Below, in pieces: positions 28,201 to 35,113 of a stretch of DNA of 64,000 nt (positions within the stretch are counted from its first letter, which is position 1; every line of letters starts with the position of its first letter). The notes under the pieces are model-generated. The model saw only the letters and a list, made by a program, of their open reading frames with translations, made no database searches and was not told the origin of the DNA. The position numbers were made by a program, and so were the translations under genes. Source of the DNA: an uncultured Clostridia bacterium (GTDB taxonomy: Bacteria; Bacillota; Clostridia; Christensenellales; Borkfalkiaceae); assembly GCA_949878885.1 (NCBI GenBank), contig CATLBN010000005.1, forward strand, positions 1 to 64,000, written 5' to 3'.

Positions 28201-29342
28201 TTTTGCGGTATATCGAAGTGTTTGATAAGCCGGTTATTCTGAAAGCTTTTCATAGAGATTTCTGTAACGTTTTCCTGAGTGGGAATAACCGTGTTGGCGC
28301 ACCCTGCAATAAGTTTATCGCCTTTTTCGGATTTTTCTATAATACAATCCGTACCGTTATAAAAAACCGCGTTATCCGACTGCATTTTAACGTGCTCCAA
28401 CCCTGCGGCAGATAAAGCGCCGTATGATATTTGGGTAACGCTTGCGGGTACGGTTAAAGATTTTACAAGCGGATTACCCGTAAACGCACCCGGTTTTATA
28501 CTTGTAATATAATTAGGCATTTCCGATTGCGCGCTGCCCACTGTAAGACTGTTATCGTCTTTTTTAATAACGCAGTTGCATTGCTGCAAGGTTACGCTGT
28601 TTTGCGAAGTGTACACCGCGTTATCTTCCTCTACCGAAATAGTTTCAAGCGGATTGCCGCCAAAAGCGTTATCTGCTATATCCGTAATCCTTGCCGGCAC
28701 GGTAAATTCCGTTATGCCGCTATTATAAAAAGCGTCAGGTCCTATTTTTGTTATATCCGCCAATGCGGAACTGTTTAAATCTATTGCTTCTATAGCTTTA
28801 AAAAGAGTTTTATCTGCTTTTTCTATAATACAGTTATTATTTCTGCTTTCATATACCGAATTTCCCGCCGCAACTGTTATTTTTTTTAAAGAGCCGGAAA
28901 AAGCGTTTTGGGCCATAAGCGTAACCGATGACGGGATATTCAGCTCGGTCAATCCCGTATTGGATAATCCGTATAAAGTTTTAAGCCCTTCGTTAAGCTC
29001 TATTTTTTTAAGCGTAGAAGCATGTGATAAACCGCTAAAATACGTTATGTCGCTTGGAACTTTTATACAGAAATCACGCTTTATGCTTTGCGGTATATAC
29101 GCTTTGTAAACTCCCAGCAGATTATAACCTTCTATACTGAGTCCTATAATCCTTTTATCGGAGTCTTTGTAATCAATATTAAAATACTTTTCCTCATCTA
29201 ACACTATGTAACCGCTTTCATCGGTTTTTGCGTTTACCGAAGCTCCGTTTAAATTTAACACTAATAATAACGCGCAAATACATAATAAAACAGTAAAACA
29301 AAACAGCAGCGCGCGGCGCCGTTTAAAAAACCTACCCTTCAT
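25239..29342 (-). CDS. Large BspA-like leucine-rich-repeat surface protein
   Basis: About 1367 residues. Basic N-terminus and a signal/anchor helix (about residues 11-33), then BspA-type LRR_5 repeats (about 70-590) recognisable by recurring IG..AF....L......P..V..I. From about 600 there are InlB/Ig-like and MBG-type beta domains, including repeated VTVVSGKIYAGG- and IQVAADKNKILAG-like units. The C-terminus has a Pro-rich linker, a hydrophobic helix rich in Ala/Val and a basic stop (LKRKQ), with no LPXTG, so it is probably membrane-anchored outside the cell. Likely role is adhesion; the target is unknown. The ATG at 29342 is preferred over 29351 because GGAGG directly abuts the latter. Its promoter contains a palindromic operator. 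Confidence 0.85.
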   Translation of the reverse strand: MKGRFFKRRRALLFCFTVLLCICALLLVLNLNGASVNAKTDESGYIVLDEEKYFNIDYKDSDKRIIGLSIEGYNLLGVYKAYIPQSIKRDFCIKVPSDITYFSGLSHASTLKKIELNEGLKTLYGLSNTGLTELNIPSSVTLMAQNAFSGSLKKITVAAGNSVYESRNNNCIIEKADKTLFKAIEAIDLNSSALADITKIGPDAFYNSGITEFTVPARITDIADNAFGGNPLETISVEEDNAVYTSQNSVTLQQCNCVIKKDDNSLTVGSAQSEMPNYITSIKPGAFTGNPLVKSLTVPASVTQISYGALSAAGLEHVKMQSDNAVFYNGTDCIIEKSEKGDKLIAGCANTVIPTQENVTEISMKSFQNNRLIKHFDIPQNIKSIGSYAFANTSLESVKYLGEDLNAGFEIYMDAAIYCNPDYWYNGGFYVENSLTAISNAWRQAFEVKDGTVTVQCVAWYSVPITSLKIPDSVQRIYANAFVGAPNLEYVEIGSGIKYIGNNAFTNSRNIKSVRIAEGAKGLVGGMFWHCENLIQIYVPSTLESPGHLTMGNKAMLIASDYAAYQNLYPVLYSADKPRLFYEIDVDFNVAGTVVTHKKLAGKKLSFEKLNDNWIDVGKFSLGALDLSGVESWTRDSEDGAAFNVENTAIPKDMAKLTLFAKLAEGFDLTLDIPYLSDMTYVYGKSSEFNAEMFGFVAGAMTLNFTDYKTGGKEYNSDITPVQTGEYVLKFLPAEGFAWKGGAADPFCKFSIVKAVPDVTVTVVSGKIYAGGDMPQINAVSNVSGKAAWAQHTLKEGDNDCVWVFTPEDYRNYTSVSGVYKLFAEKAEPEVVLSGLTVTDMPHKTEYSAFEAFDKTGLTITADYSDGTHRTVTDYYITYADGSQWFTAGDTAVTVTYMQGNTVKTVDIEGLTVKKARPNIQVAADKNKILAGNILSAVKLSVTGVEGKVVWTDSTQKINVGVGAYGWTFTPADIANYQILNGEITVIGEETDIAELAITLAGGSLGENIFPETPLEDIKKMISVTAIYSDGALITVPDEEYEIFGNLKVGICVLTVLYEGKTQTIEVTVKSTEEVPSVNVLVRWMEDCFDYDGTVHKPLAYYEWDGIKVILETEFEEGFDGIEAGSHKVRAVAPDNGKFLLTGETVKTYIIKKRELNIIWSSDKNWVYSGDAALPNVSVQSDFVTDSLIIQMQLQAKSGSALSDGKAVNAGGYIAKLKIEGADNYNVIGATDFEFLILRKKLAKPVVNVLEFDDIMGAINYIPYGYDAQTMTLSGEERGGNYVLKVALKDFSNYEWEDGGNGELSFVLSVKNQPEPPVSGLSAGAVAAICSVTGAAAVVAAVALIVALKRKQTVQDNDGFNDPYYGD

Positions 29343-29431
29343 AAAACTCATCCTCCATTTATAAAAGTTAAGAATTGATTATTGCCCTCTGGGCATACTG
29401 AAATTGATACCTTCCCAACAGGTATATGCCA

Positions 29432-29460
29432 ATTGTATCCTACAATATGTAGGAAGTCAA
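29432..29460 (-). promoter_or_regulatory. Promoter of the surface protein with operator filling the spacer
   Basis: On the minus strand TTGACT (29455-29460), exactly 17 nt, then TACAAT (29432-29437). The 17-nt spacer (29438-29454) is a perfect inverted repeat of TCCTACA and TGTAGGA around ATA. A bound repressor would block RNA polymerase directly. The divergent XRE gene at 29495 is the obvious candidate binder. Confidence 0.75.
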
Positions 29461-29465
29461 CAAAA

Positions 29466-29487
29466 TGTAGGAGCTTTTTGATAAAAT
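29466..29487 (+). promoter_or_regulatory. Operator half-site and extended -10 of the XRE gene
   Basis: A further TGTAGGA (29466-29472) repeats the operator half-site. It is followed by TGATAAAAT (29479-29487), an extended -10 element only 7 nt before the ATG at 29495, so the transcript would be almost leaderless and probably autoregulated. Confidence 0.45.
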
Positions 29488-29494
29488 TTTTTCG

Positions 29495-29707
29495 ATGAAA
29501 AATAATCGGATAGGAAAAACTATAAAAGAACTTAGGTGCGAACAGAAAATTTCACAGCGCGAATTGGGCGTAAAACTAGGAGTATGCAACCAAACAATAA
29601 GCTTTTGGGAAGGCGGTCAACGCGAACCCGACTTAGACGCGGTTGTTAAAATTGCAGAATACTTTAAAGTTTCCGCCGATTATCTATTAGGATTAGACGA
29701 TTTTTGA
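29495..29707 (+). CDS. XRE-family HTH repressor, divergent from surface protein
   Basis: A 70-residue Cro/CI-type DNA-binding protein: IGKTIKELRCEQKISQRELG at 5-24 and the recognition helix region VCNQTISFWEGGQREPDLD. The C-terminal ADYLLGL segment is typical of short XRE regulators without an effector domain. No ribosome binding site is visible. The intergenic region holds TCCTACA/TGTAGGA sites that lie in the surface-protein promoter and in its own promoter, which suggests mutual control of both genes. Confidence 0.9.
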   Translation: MKNNRIGKTIKELRCEQKISQRELGVKLGVCNQTISFWEGGQREPDLDAVVKIAEYFKVSADYLLGLDDF

Positions 29708-29723
29708 AAGCATAATAAAAAAA

Positions 29724-29800
29724 GCGTTATAATAACGTTAACGCTTGAATTAGAATTTTTTAAATAAAAGCGGCGCGGACCTATATGTCCGCGCCGTATT
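29724..29800. terminator. Convergent terminators between XRE gene and antiporter
   Basis: A weaker hairpin follows the XRE gene near 29726-29752 (AGCGTT/AACGCT arms). A strong one has perfect 10-bp arms 29771-29780 and 29787-29796, with T-rich flanks on both sides, and can end both converging transcripts. Confidence 0.8.
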
Positions 29801-29816
29801 TGTTTTTTATTATATT

Positions 29817-31217
29817 TTATTTAACCTCGGCCGTTTGCACTTCCGCAGATACTTCGGTCTGTTCCGCCGCTTCCGCGCCGTCCGCAACTTCGCCTATGCC
29901 GCCTTGGGGTTTGTTTTTATCTTTCCCGTACAAAACTTTTAACATAATCGGCGTTAAAATAGACGAAATAAGTATAAGCAATACAGTCATAATCATAAAG
30001 CCGTCCGGCAGCGCGTTTACGCCCAAAGCTTCGCTTGTTACCGTGGTGGTTACAATAAGCGCAACCTCGCCGCGCGCCATCATTCCAACGCCGCCTATCG
30101 CGCTTTCGCGCCAGCTGTACTTAAACGCCTTGCATACCGCGCCGCAGCCCACAATTTTGCCCAATAAACCCATTATTACGGCGAGCAACGCAAAAAGCAG
30201 GTACATAGGATTAAGTCCGGCAAAGTTTATACTTGAAATACCTATGTTTGCAAAGAATACGGGCGCAAAAATAGTATATGTATTTACTTCTATTTTTTTA
30301 TCGGTATATTCGCTTGCTCTGTGAACCGTTGAAAGAACAACTCCGGCAAGGAACGCGCCCGTAATATCGGCAACGCCGAACACTTCTTCCGCAAGCCAAC
30401 TGTACGCAAAACAAACCACAAGCGAAAATACGGGAATTCTATGCGTTGTAGGCCAGCGTTTATCAAGCCATTTAAACAGTTTTGAAATGCCCCATCCTGC
30501 TAAAATTGCAAAAATGAAGAAGCAGACAATCATTATTATCGTGCCGTAAATTTGACTTTTAAACCACTCGAAACCGTTTGCAGCTTCAACCGAGCCGCTT
30601 TTTGCTATGCCCGTTACAACAGAAAGCAGTACAATGCCTATAACGTCGTCTATAATTGCCGCGGCAACTATGGTAGTACCGAGTTTAGTTTGAATTTTGC
30701 CTAATTCTTTTAAAACCGATACTGTAATTGCAACGCTTGTAGCCGTTAAAATAGTACCTATAAATATAGAGCGGTAAATTCCTTCGGCAGAAGTTATTCC
30801 AAGTCCTATGCTTGCAAACGGCATTGAAATTAAGAAACCGAACAAAAGCGGAACGGCAACGCCGACGCAGGCAATTAATACCGCGGCAAGACCCGTTGAC
30901 TTTAATTCTTTTAAATTTGTTTCCAATCCCGTTGAAAACATTAAAAGCAAAACGCCTATTTTGGAAAATATGCCAAGCGCGTTGTCTTTCGGCAGCACCA
31001 AAAGCGCCCTGTAACTTTCTCCTTCGAATCCTATAAGCGCAACGCCGTTGCCGCCAATAAGACCGAATAACGCCGGTCCTACCAAAATACCTGCGATAAT
31101 AAATCCTAAAACCTGCGGCAAGCCGATTTTACGGAACAAAAGTCCCAAAAACTTAGTGGAAATTAAAATTATGGCAAGCACCATACAAAATCCGAGCGGC
31201 GAATTTCCTTCAAACAT
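29817..31217 (-). CDS. CPA2-family cation:proton antiporter
   Basis: Membrane transporter exchanging Na+ or K+ for protons, 466 residues from the ATG at 31217, which has AAGGAG six nt upstream (the longer frame to 31319 lacks one). About 12-13 transmembrane helices are visible. Family motifs include GLPQVLGFIIAGILVGP near the N-terminus, LLMFSTGLETNL, and the ion-site region with AAIIDDVIGIVLL (paired Asp) in the middle. It resembles the NapA/Kef membrane domain; there is no RCK/TrkA-N domain, and the tail is acidic and Ala-rich. The ion preference cannot be decided. Confidence 0.88.
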   Translation of the reverse strand: MFEGNSPLGFCMVLAIILISTKFLGLLFRKIGLPQVLGFIIAGILVGPALFGLIGGNGVALIGFEGESYRALLVLPKDNALGIFSKIGVLLLMFSTGLETNLKELKSTGLAAVLIACVGVAVPLLFGFLISMPFASIGLGITSAEGIYRSIFIGTILTATSVAITVSVLKELGKIQTKLGTTIVAAAIIDDVIGIVLLSVVTGIAKSGSVEAANGFEWFKSQIYGTIIMIVCFFIFAILAGWGISKLFKWLDKRWPTTHRIPVFSLVVCFAYSWLAEEVFGVADITGAFLAGVVLSTVHRASEYTDKKIEVNTYTIFAPVFFANIGISSINFAGLNPMYLLFALLAVIMGLLGKIVGCGAVCKAFKYSWRESAIGGVGMMARGEVALIVTTTVTSEALGVNALPDGFMIMTVLLILISSILTPIMLKVLYGKDKNKPQGGIGEVADGAEAAEQTEVSAEVQTAEVK

Positions 31218-31420
31218 AACCTTCTCCTTCTCTTTAAGTAAAATTAGAAAGCCACGCTGTTGCCTATATTTAATCTTGAGCGTAGCCGAAAGATTAAACG
31301 AGATTTTTACAACCAACATATTATACGCTATGACAATAAAAAAGTTAAGCGTTTTTATAGCTTAATATTAAATTGGATAGTTTTAACAGTTTAAATTTAA
31401 AAAAATTTTTAAAAAAGGGG

Positions 31421-31448
31421 TTGACAAATTTATTTTATATGCTACAAT
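31421..31448 (+). promoter_or_regulatory. Strong promoter of the structured RNA
   Basis: TTGACA (31421-31426), a 16-nt spacer, and TACAAT (31443-31448) with an upstream TG making an extended -10. This is among the strongest-looking promoters in the window. The start of transcription should be near 31455. Confidence 0.8.
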
Positions 31449-31454
31449 AAAAGT

Positions 31455-31871
31455 ACAAAAAGAAAGTAAATTACAAAAAATGTTAGTTGTGCACACTAAT
31501 TTGGAGTAATTGTATGAAAGGTACGTAGCCGCGAAAGCGGGTCAAGGTTAATTTAAAGCGGCAGAATTTACGCCGCCTCTGTATGATAAAAATAGTGAAC
31601 TTGTTTTAGGAGGTAAAAGTATGATTACTTACGCTAAAACAATGATTAAAAAAGGAAGGTAAACTCCGATGTACAAGTTTACGTGTGAAATCTGATTCCG
31701 TAACACGGATTTTCCCATAGCAGTTAAACTTATCTTAGCGGCAAATAAAGTGCTTTAACTGCAAGGCGTTGCGCCACTATGCACATTAAGTGCTCCGTGG
31801 GGAGGCGATTTCAAAATTAAAACAGAATAATACTCAGCCCTGCGCCGACGTATCGTGCGCAGGGCTTGTTT
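31455..31871 (+). ncRNA. Stand-alone structured RNA of about 415 nt, unassigned
   Basis: Between a strong promoter and a strong terminator lies sequence without a normal gene but with many perfect stems: TTAGT/ACTAA (31483-31499); CCGC-GAAA-GCGG with a GNRA loop (31529-31540); CAAG.TT/AACTTG (31543-31603) enclosing GCGGC/GCCGC (31558-31576); GTAAAC/GTTTAC (31659-31682); TCCGT/ACGGA (31697-31709); GCAGTTAAA/TTTAACTGC (31720-31762); GGCG/CGCC (31765-31775) and GCAC/GTGC (31781-31793). Two tiny frames with ribosome binding sites lie inside. It lacks the RNase P GAGGAAAGUCC motif, the SRP helix-8 motif and a tmRNA CCA end, and no gene follows on this strand, so it is not a simple riboswitch. Confidence 0.6.
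31621..31662 (+). CDS. Possible 13-residue peptide within the structured RNA
   Basis: A perfect AGGAGG (31608-31613) stands 7 nt before ATG at 31621, opening a 13-codon frame that encodes MITYAKTMIKKGR and stops at 31660-31662. The stop overlaps the first arm of the GTAAAC/GTTTAC stem, so translation would disturb RNA folding. A still shorter frame, MKGT (31514-31528), follows a GGAG. Either could be a leader peptide or a dual-function RNA product. Confidence 0.35.
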   Translation: MITYAKTMIKKGR

Positions 31872-31873
31872 TT
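31836..31873 (+). terminator. Intrinsic terminator of the structured RNA
   Basis: Perfect 10-bp arms 31836-31845 and 31857-31866 with an 11-nt loop are followed by TGTTTTT. Confidence 0.9.
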
Positions 31874-31936
31874 ACTTTAATAACGCTTATATTGTATTTT
31901 TTAAAAAACAGTGTTCTTTGTTTTTTAATACCTAAG

Positions 31937-32524
31937 TCAATCCATACCGTCAAGTTCGTCAAGCGTTAAATTAAAACTCGGAATAAATTTTTCAAAAAAA
32001 TAATCTACTTCCGGCATTTTGCGTGAAAGCAGGTCTTTCTTTATAGATTTTTCGGCTTTTATAAATTCTTTATTTCCGCATCTCAGTTCTTCAAGGCACT
32101 TAACGTATGCGGCAAGCCTGTCCGCCGCTTTCATAAGTTTAAACTCCAAACTATCGCAGTCGGGTTTTATGCAGCCGTATAAATCTTCTCTTATTTCTTG
32201 CGGCAGAGTATTTAAAAGCTTATCGCACGCCATACTCTCCAAATTTTTATACGCGCCTTGAATGGAATTGTTAAAATACTTTATAGGCGTGGGCATATCT
32301 CCCGTCATTACTTCGCTGCACTCGTGATACACGGCGTACAGCACCGCTTTTTCCGCATTAGCGTTGCCGCCGTATATTTTGTTGTTTATAACGGCGAGCG
32401 CGTGCGCAAACATTGCAACCTGCTGCGAATGCTCCATAATATTTTCATCGCGCACCGAACGCATAAGCTGCCATCTTTTAATATATTTCATTCTGTCGCA
32501 AAATGCGTAAAAATCGTAACTCAT
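31937..32524 (-). CDS. yfbR: YfbR-like HD-domain 5'-deoxynucleotidase
   Basis: Metal-dependent phosphohydrolase resembling YfbR, which removes phosphate from dNMPs. The 195-residue protein shows RWQLMRSVRDENIMEHSQQ (about 17-35), the YAVYHECSEVMTGDMPTPIKYF region (63-84, His67) and a distal DRLAAYVKCLEEL segment carrying the last metal-ligand Asp. In E. coli YfbR the second motif is HD; here it is His-Glu, an unusual change at a metal ligand. A GAGG site precedes the start. It is monocistronic and divergent from thiT. Confidence 0.85.
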   Translation of the reverse strand: MSYDFYAFCDRMKYIKRWQLMRSVRDENIMEHSQQVAMFAHALAVINNKIYGGNANAEKAVLYAVYHECSEVMTGDMPTPIKYFNNSIQGAYKNLESMACDKLLNTLPQEIREDLYGCIKPDCDSLEFKLMKAADRLAAYVKCLEELRCGNKEFIKAEKSIKKDLLSRKMPEVDYFFEKFIPSFNLTLDELDGMD

Positions 32525-32566
32525 ATTTCCTCTTTTATTCGTTTTTTACATTATAACGCATTTTAT

Positions 32567-32595
32567 TTGACTTTGCACTTATTTTTTAATATAAT
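32567..32595 (+). promoter_or_regulatory. Promoter of the riboswitch-thiT transcript
   Basis: TTGACT (32567-32572), a 17-nt spacer and a perfect TATAAT (32590-32595), with transcription expected to start about 14 nt before the aptamer. Confidence 0.8.
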
Positions 32596-32615
32596 TTAAT
32601 TACAATAAAATAATA

Positions 32616-32690
32616 CCGTCGGGGGTGCCTTGAAGTCAAGGCTGAGATTATACCCTTTGAATCGGCAACGTAATGGTTGAGCGATATGAC
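32616..32690 (+). ncRNA. TPP (THI-box) riboswitch aptamer
   Basis: The aptamer shows GGGGTGCC, a P3 stem CCTTGA/TCAAGG, the signature GGCTGAGA, ATACCC, then a P4/P5 arm CAAC-GTAATG-GTTG-AGCG and a short closing P1 (GTC/GAC). It binds thiamine pyrophosphate and, with the terminator that follows, should switch off thiT when TPP is plentiful. The 3' half is somewhat diverged from the consensus CTGATCTGG..AATGCCAG, but the pairing is kept. Confidence 0.9.
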
Positions 32691-32704
32691 AAAGAGATTT
32701 TTCG

Positions 32705-32737
32705 GCGTTCCCTGTTTTTTTGCGGAACGTTTTTATT
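32705..32737 (+). terminator. Riboswitch expression-platform terminator
   Basis: CGTTCC (32706-32711) pairs with GGAACG (32724-32729) and is followed by TTTTTATTTT, 40 nt before the thiT start. This makes transcription attenuation the likely mechanism of the TPP riboswitch. Confidence 0.75.
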
Positions 32738-32776
32738 TTGCGTTTTTACGCGCTTGCGGCGGTAGAAGGAGTATTT

Positions 32777-33919
32777 ATGGTTTATTCTTCACTTCTTTCC
32801 TCTGCAAAATGGTATCCCGTTTTGTTTGACACGCCGCTGAACGCAACGCGCGCCGCAGCTTTTTGGCTGACCGCCGCTCTTTTGATTGCTTTTGCCTTAT
32901 GCCTGATATTTTTTAAAGAAGAACGGCGCAAAAAGTTTTTAAAAATTTCGGGGATATTCGGCGTAATTTACGCGGCTGCGGTAGGCTTGATATTGCTTTC
33001 GCTCACTTTTACGGAAGACGGAATTGTGTTAATGCTGTTTGCGCCGCTGTCTGCTTTGATTGCCGTTATTGCAGCAAGCGCGGTAATTTTACTGTTTAAG
33101 CGCGGTAAACTTATATATATTATTTCCGGATGCGCTTCCGCGGCGGCGCTTATTGCGGTTTTTGTATGTATGGGCATTCACTACTCGTCGGGCGCTGCGG
33201 GCGATATAACTTGGGTTCCCAAAGAAGCCGTTAACGAAATTGCGCTTTATCTTTCCGCGGCTATATTGCTTGCGGCGGTTACGACAGCGGCTATACTGTG
33301 CGATAAACGCAATAAATTTACGTTTGACAGCAAGTCGGTTGCGTTTGCAGGCGTTTGCATTGCAATGAGTTTTGCTCTTTCGTATTTAAGAGTTGTCCGT
33401 ATGCCGCAAGGCGGTTCCATTACCCCTGCTTCGCTGCTGCCGCTTATGCTTTATGCGTATATGTTCGGCACAAAAAAAGGCGTTTTTGCAGGCTCGTGTT
33501 ACGGACTTTTGCAAGCCTTGCAATCTCCGGACGGCATTTTGCATCCGGCGCAGTTTATTTTGGATTTCCCTGCGGCGTTTGCCTGCATTGGGCTTGCAGG
33601 AATGTTCAGCGGCTTTAAACCGCTTGAAAAACTGCCGCAAATACAATTTCTTCTCGGCGGCATAATAGGAGGTTTGGGCAGATTTATTATGCATTTTCTG
33701 TCGGGAACGTTCGCTTTCGGATTATTCGCGCCGGAAGGTCAGCCTGCTTGGCTTTACAGTTTGGGCTATCAGGCAGGCTATGTACTGCCTGATATAGCAA
33801 TCGCAATAACTTTGGGCGTTATAGCGCTTTGTTCGCCTGCTCTTGTAAAAACCGTAAAAAAATACGGTGCGCATAAAACCGCAGAAAACGCAGTTTGCGC
33901 AAACAGCGCAGAAGATTGA
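32777..33919 (+). CDS. thiT: ThiT-type thiamine ECF transporter S component with N-terminal membrane extension
   Basis: Substrate-binding membrane subunit that captures thiamine for an energy-coupling-factor transporter. From the ATG at 32777 (GAAGGAG before it; 380 aa) the C-terminal half, about residues 187-365, is ThiT/YuaJ: FALSYLRVVRMPQGGSITP, YAYMFGTKKGV, YGLLQ and HPAQFILDFP. Usual ThiT is about 180-190 residues; here some 185 residues with about five further hydrophobic helices precede it, which I do not recognise. The TPP riboswitch upstream supports the thiamine role. The ECF ATPases are not in the window. Confidence 0.9.
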   Translation: MVYSSLLSSAKWYPVLFDTPLNATRAAAFWLTAALLIAFALCLIFFKEERRKKFLKISGIFGVIYAAAVGLILLSLTFTEDGIVLMLFAPLSALIAVIAASAVILLFKRGKLIYIISGCASAAALIAVFVCMGIHYSSGAAGDITWVPKEAVNEIALYLSAAILLAAVTTAAILCDKRNKFTFDSKSVAFAGVCIAMSFALSYLRVVRMPQGGSITPASLLPLMLYAYMFGTKKGVFAGSCYGLLQALQSPDGILHPAQFILDFPAAFACIGLAGMFSGFKPLEKLPQIQFLLGGIIGGLGRFIMHFLSGTFAFGLFAPEGQPAWLYSLGYQAGYVLPDIAIAITLGVIALCSPALVKTVKKYGAHKTAENAVCANSAED

Positions 33920-33932
33920 ATTTAATCTCTAT

Positions 33933-33974
33933 AAAAAAAGCCCCGGCTGCGTTTTAGCTGCCTGGGCTTTTTTA
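33933..33974. terminator. Bidirectional terminator between thiT and rseP
   Basis: A long A-tract, arms AAAAAAGCCC and GGGCTTTTTT (about 33934-33943 and 33964-33973) and an inner imperfect stem end both converging transcripts. Confidence 0.8.
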
Positions 33975-33985
33975 TTTATATAAAC

Positions 33986-35113
33986 TCAACATCGCACAAA
34001 TTGCAAAATATCAACCAAAACGGCAAAAACAAGTATAAGAATAAATCCTACTCCGTGTATTACCGCCTCTATCTTTCTTGGTACGGGCTTGCGGAAAATC
34101 CATTCAATCAAACAGAACACAACCTTGCTTCCGTCAAGCGCGGGAATAGGCAAAAGATTGAAAACCGCAAGATTGACCCCTATATATGCCGCAATTTCAA
34201 GAAAACTCTGAAAATTCTGCGAAGCTATTTGCGAGGTTAATTTTATCGTTGTTACGGGTCCGCCCATAGCCGAAATATCCAAGTGTCCCGTAAGCAGTTC
34301 GCCCAAAACTTTAAAAATAGTACCCGCTATCTGACCGGAATAAGCAAACGACCTGCCTATGGTTGTAAAAAAGCCGAACCTGTAATTTACCGTTGATATA
34401 TCCCAATACAGTTTGCCGTCGTCTTTTTCAACGGTGCCCGCGCCCAAAGCGCGCCAAAGTTTGCTTGTTTCGGCGGAGCTTTCGAAATTGCAATCGGAAC
34501 GTAGTTTAACTTTAACGTCCTGCACGTTCCCATCACGGTTTACGGTAAGTAAAACTTCGTCCCCTTCCGCCTTGCCGCCCAAAGCCGACATAAAATCGGT
34601 TAAAAGGTAAACGGCTTTACCTTCCGCTTTTAAAATTACGTCTTGCTCAACAAGCGAATATTCCGCGTAAATTTCGGAATTAACCCCCTCATACGGCGCA
34701 ATCGAATTAATTTTGAATACGGGCTGACCGAAAGCAAACATTGAAACAAGTATTAAAATCAACGCCGTAATATAGTTAAAAAGCGGACCTGCAATCAAAA
34801 CTATAATTCTTTTCCAAGGCGCTTTGTTATTAAACGAATCTGCGTTTCCTCCCTCGTCGTCTTCGCCGTCGAACGCGCAAAATCCGCCCAACGGGAACAG
34901 CCTTACGGAAAAAAATTCCCCCGTACGCTTTGACTGCCTTTTAAACAGTTTGGGACCGAAACCTATTGCAAACTCGTTTATTTTAAATTTTAACGCTTTG
35001 CCGGCCAGATAGTGTCCGAACTCGTGCACGGTTATCATAAAAAGCAAAATCAAAACCGCAAGCACAACCGAACCTATTACCGACATAACAGAAGAAAAAG
35101 AAAGAAGATTCAT
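33986..35113 (-). CDS. rseP: Site-2 intramembrane metalloprotease RseP/RasP
   Basis: Zinc metalloprotease of the plasma membrane that cleaves anti-sigma factors or signal-peptide remnants within the bilayer. The 375-residue protein has HEFGH at 30-34, a PDZ domain (about 120-200), and the third-helix motif NLLPIPALDGSKV near 316 supplying the Asp ligand. Four transmembrane segments are visible. It overlaps the dxr stop as ATGA and lacks its own strong ribosome binding site, so it is coupled to dxr. Confidence 0.95.
   Translation of the reverse strand: MNLLSFSSVMSVIGSVVLAVLILLFMITVHEFGHYLAGKALKFKINEFAIGFGPKLFKRQSKRTGEFFSVRLFPLGGFCAFDGEDDEGGNADSFNNKAPWKRIIVLIAGPLFNYITALILILVSMFAFGQPVFKINSIAPYEGVNSEIYAEYSLVEQDVILKAEGKAVYLLTDFMSALGGKAEGDEVLLTVNRDGNVQDVKVKLRSDCNFESSAETSKLWRALGAGTVEKDDGKLYWDISTVNYRFGFFTTIGRSFAYSGQIAGTIFKVLGELLTGHLDISAMGGPVTTIKLTSQIASQNFQSFLEIAAYIGVNLAVFNLLPIPALDGSKVVFCLIEWIFRKPVPRKIEAVIHGVGFILILVFAVLVDILQFVRC

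Noticed and set aside
31455..31871. tmRNA, RNase P, SRP RNA or a cis-acting riboswitch
   Set aside because: The diagnostic motifs I know for the first three are absent, the 3' end is a terminator rather than CCA, and there is no downstream gene on the plus strand for a riboswitch to control.
32720..32776. TTG start of thiT at 32720
   Set aside because: This region is the riboswitch terminator; ATG 32777 has a strong ribosome binding site.
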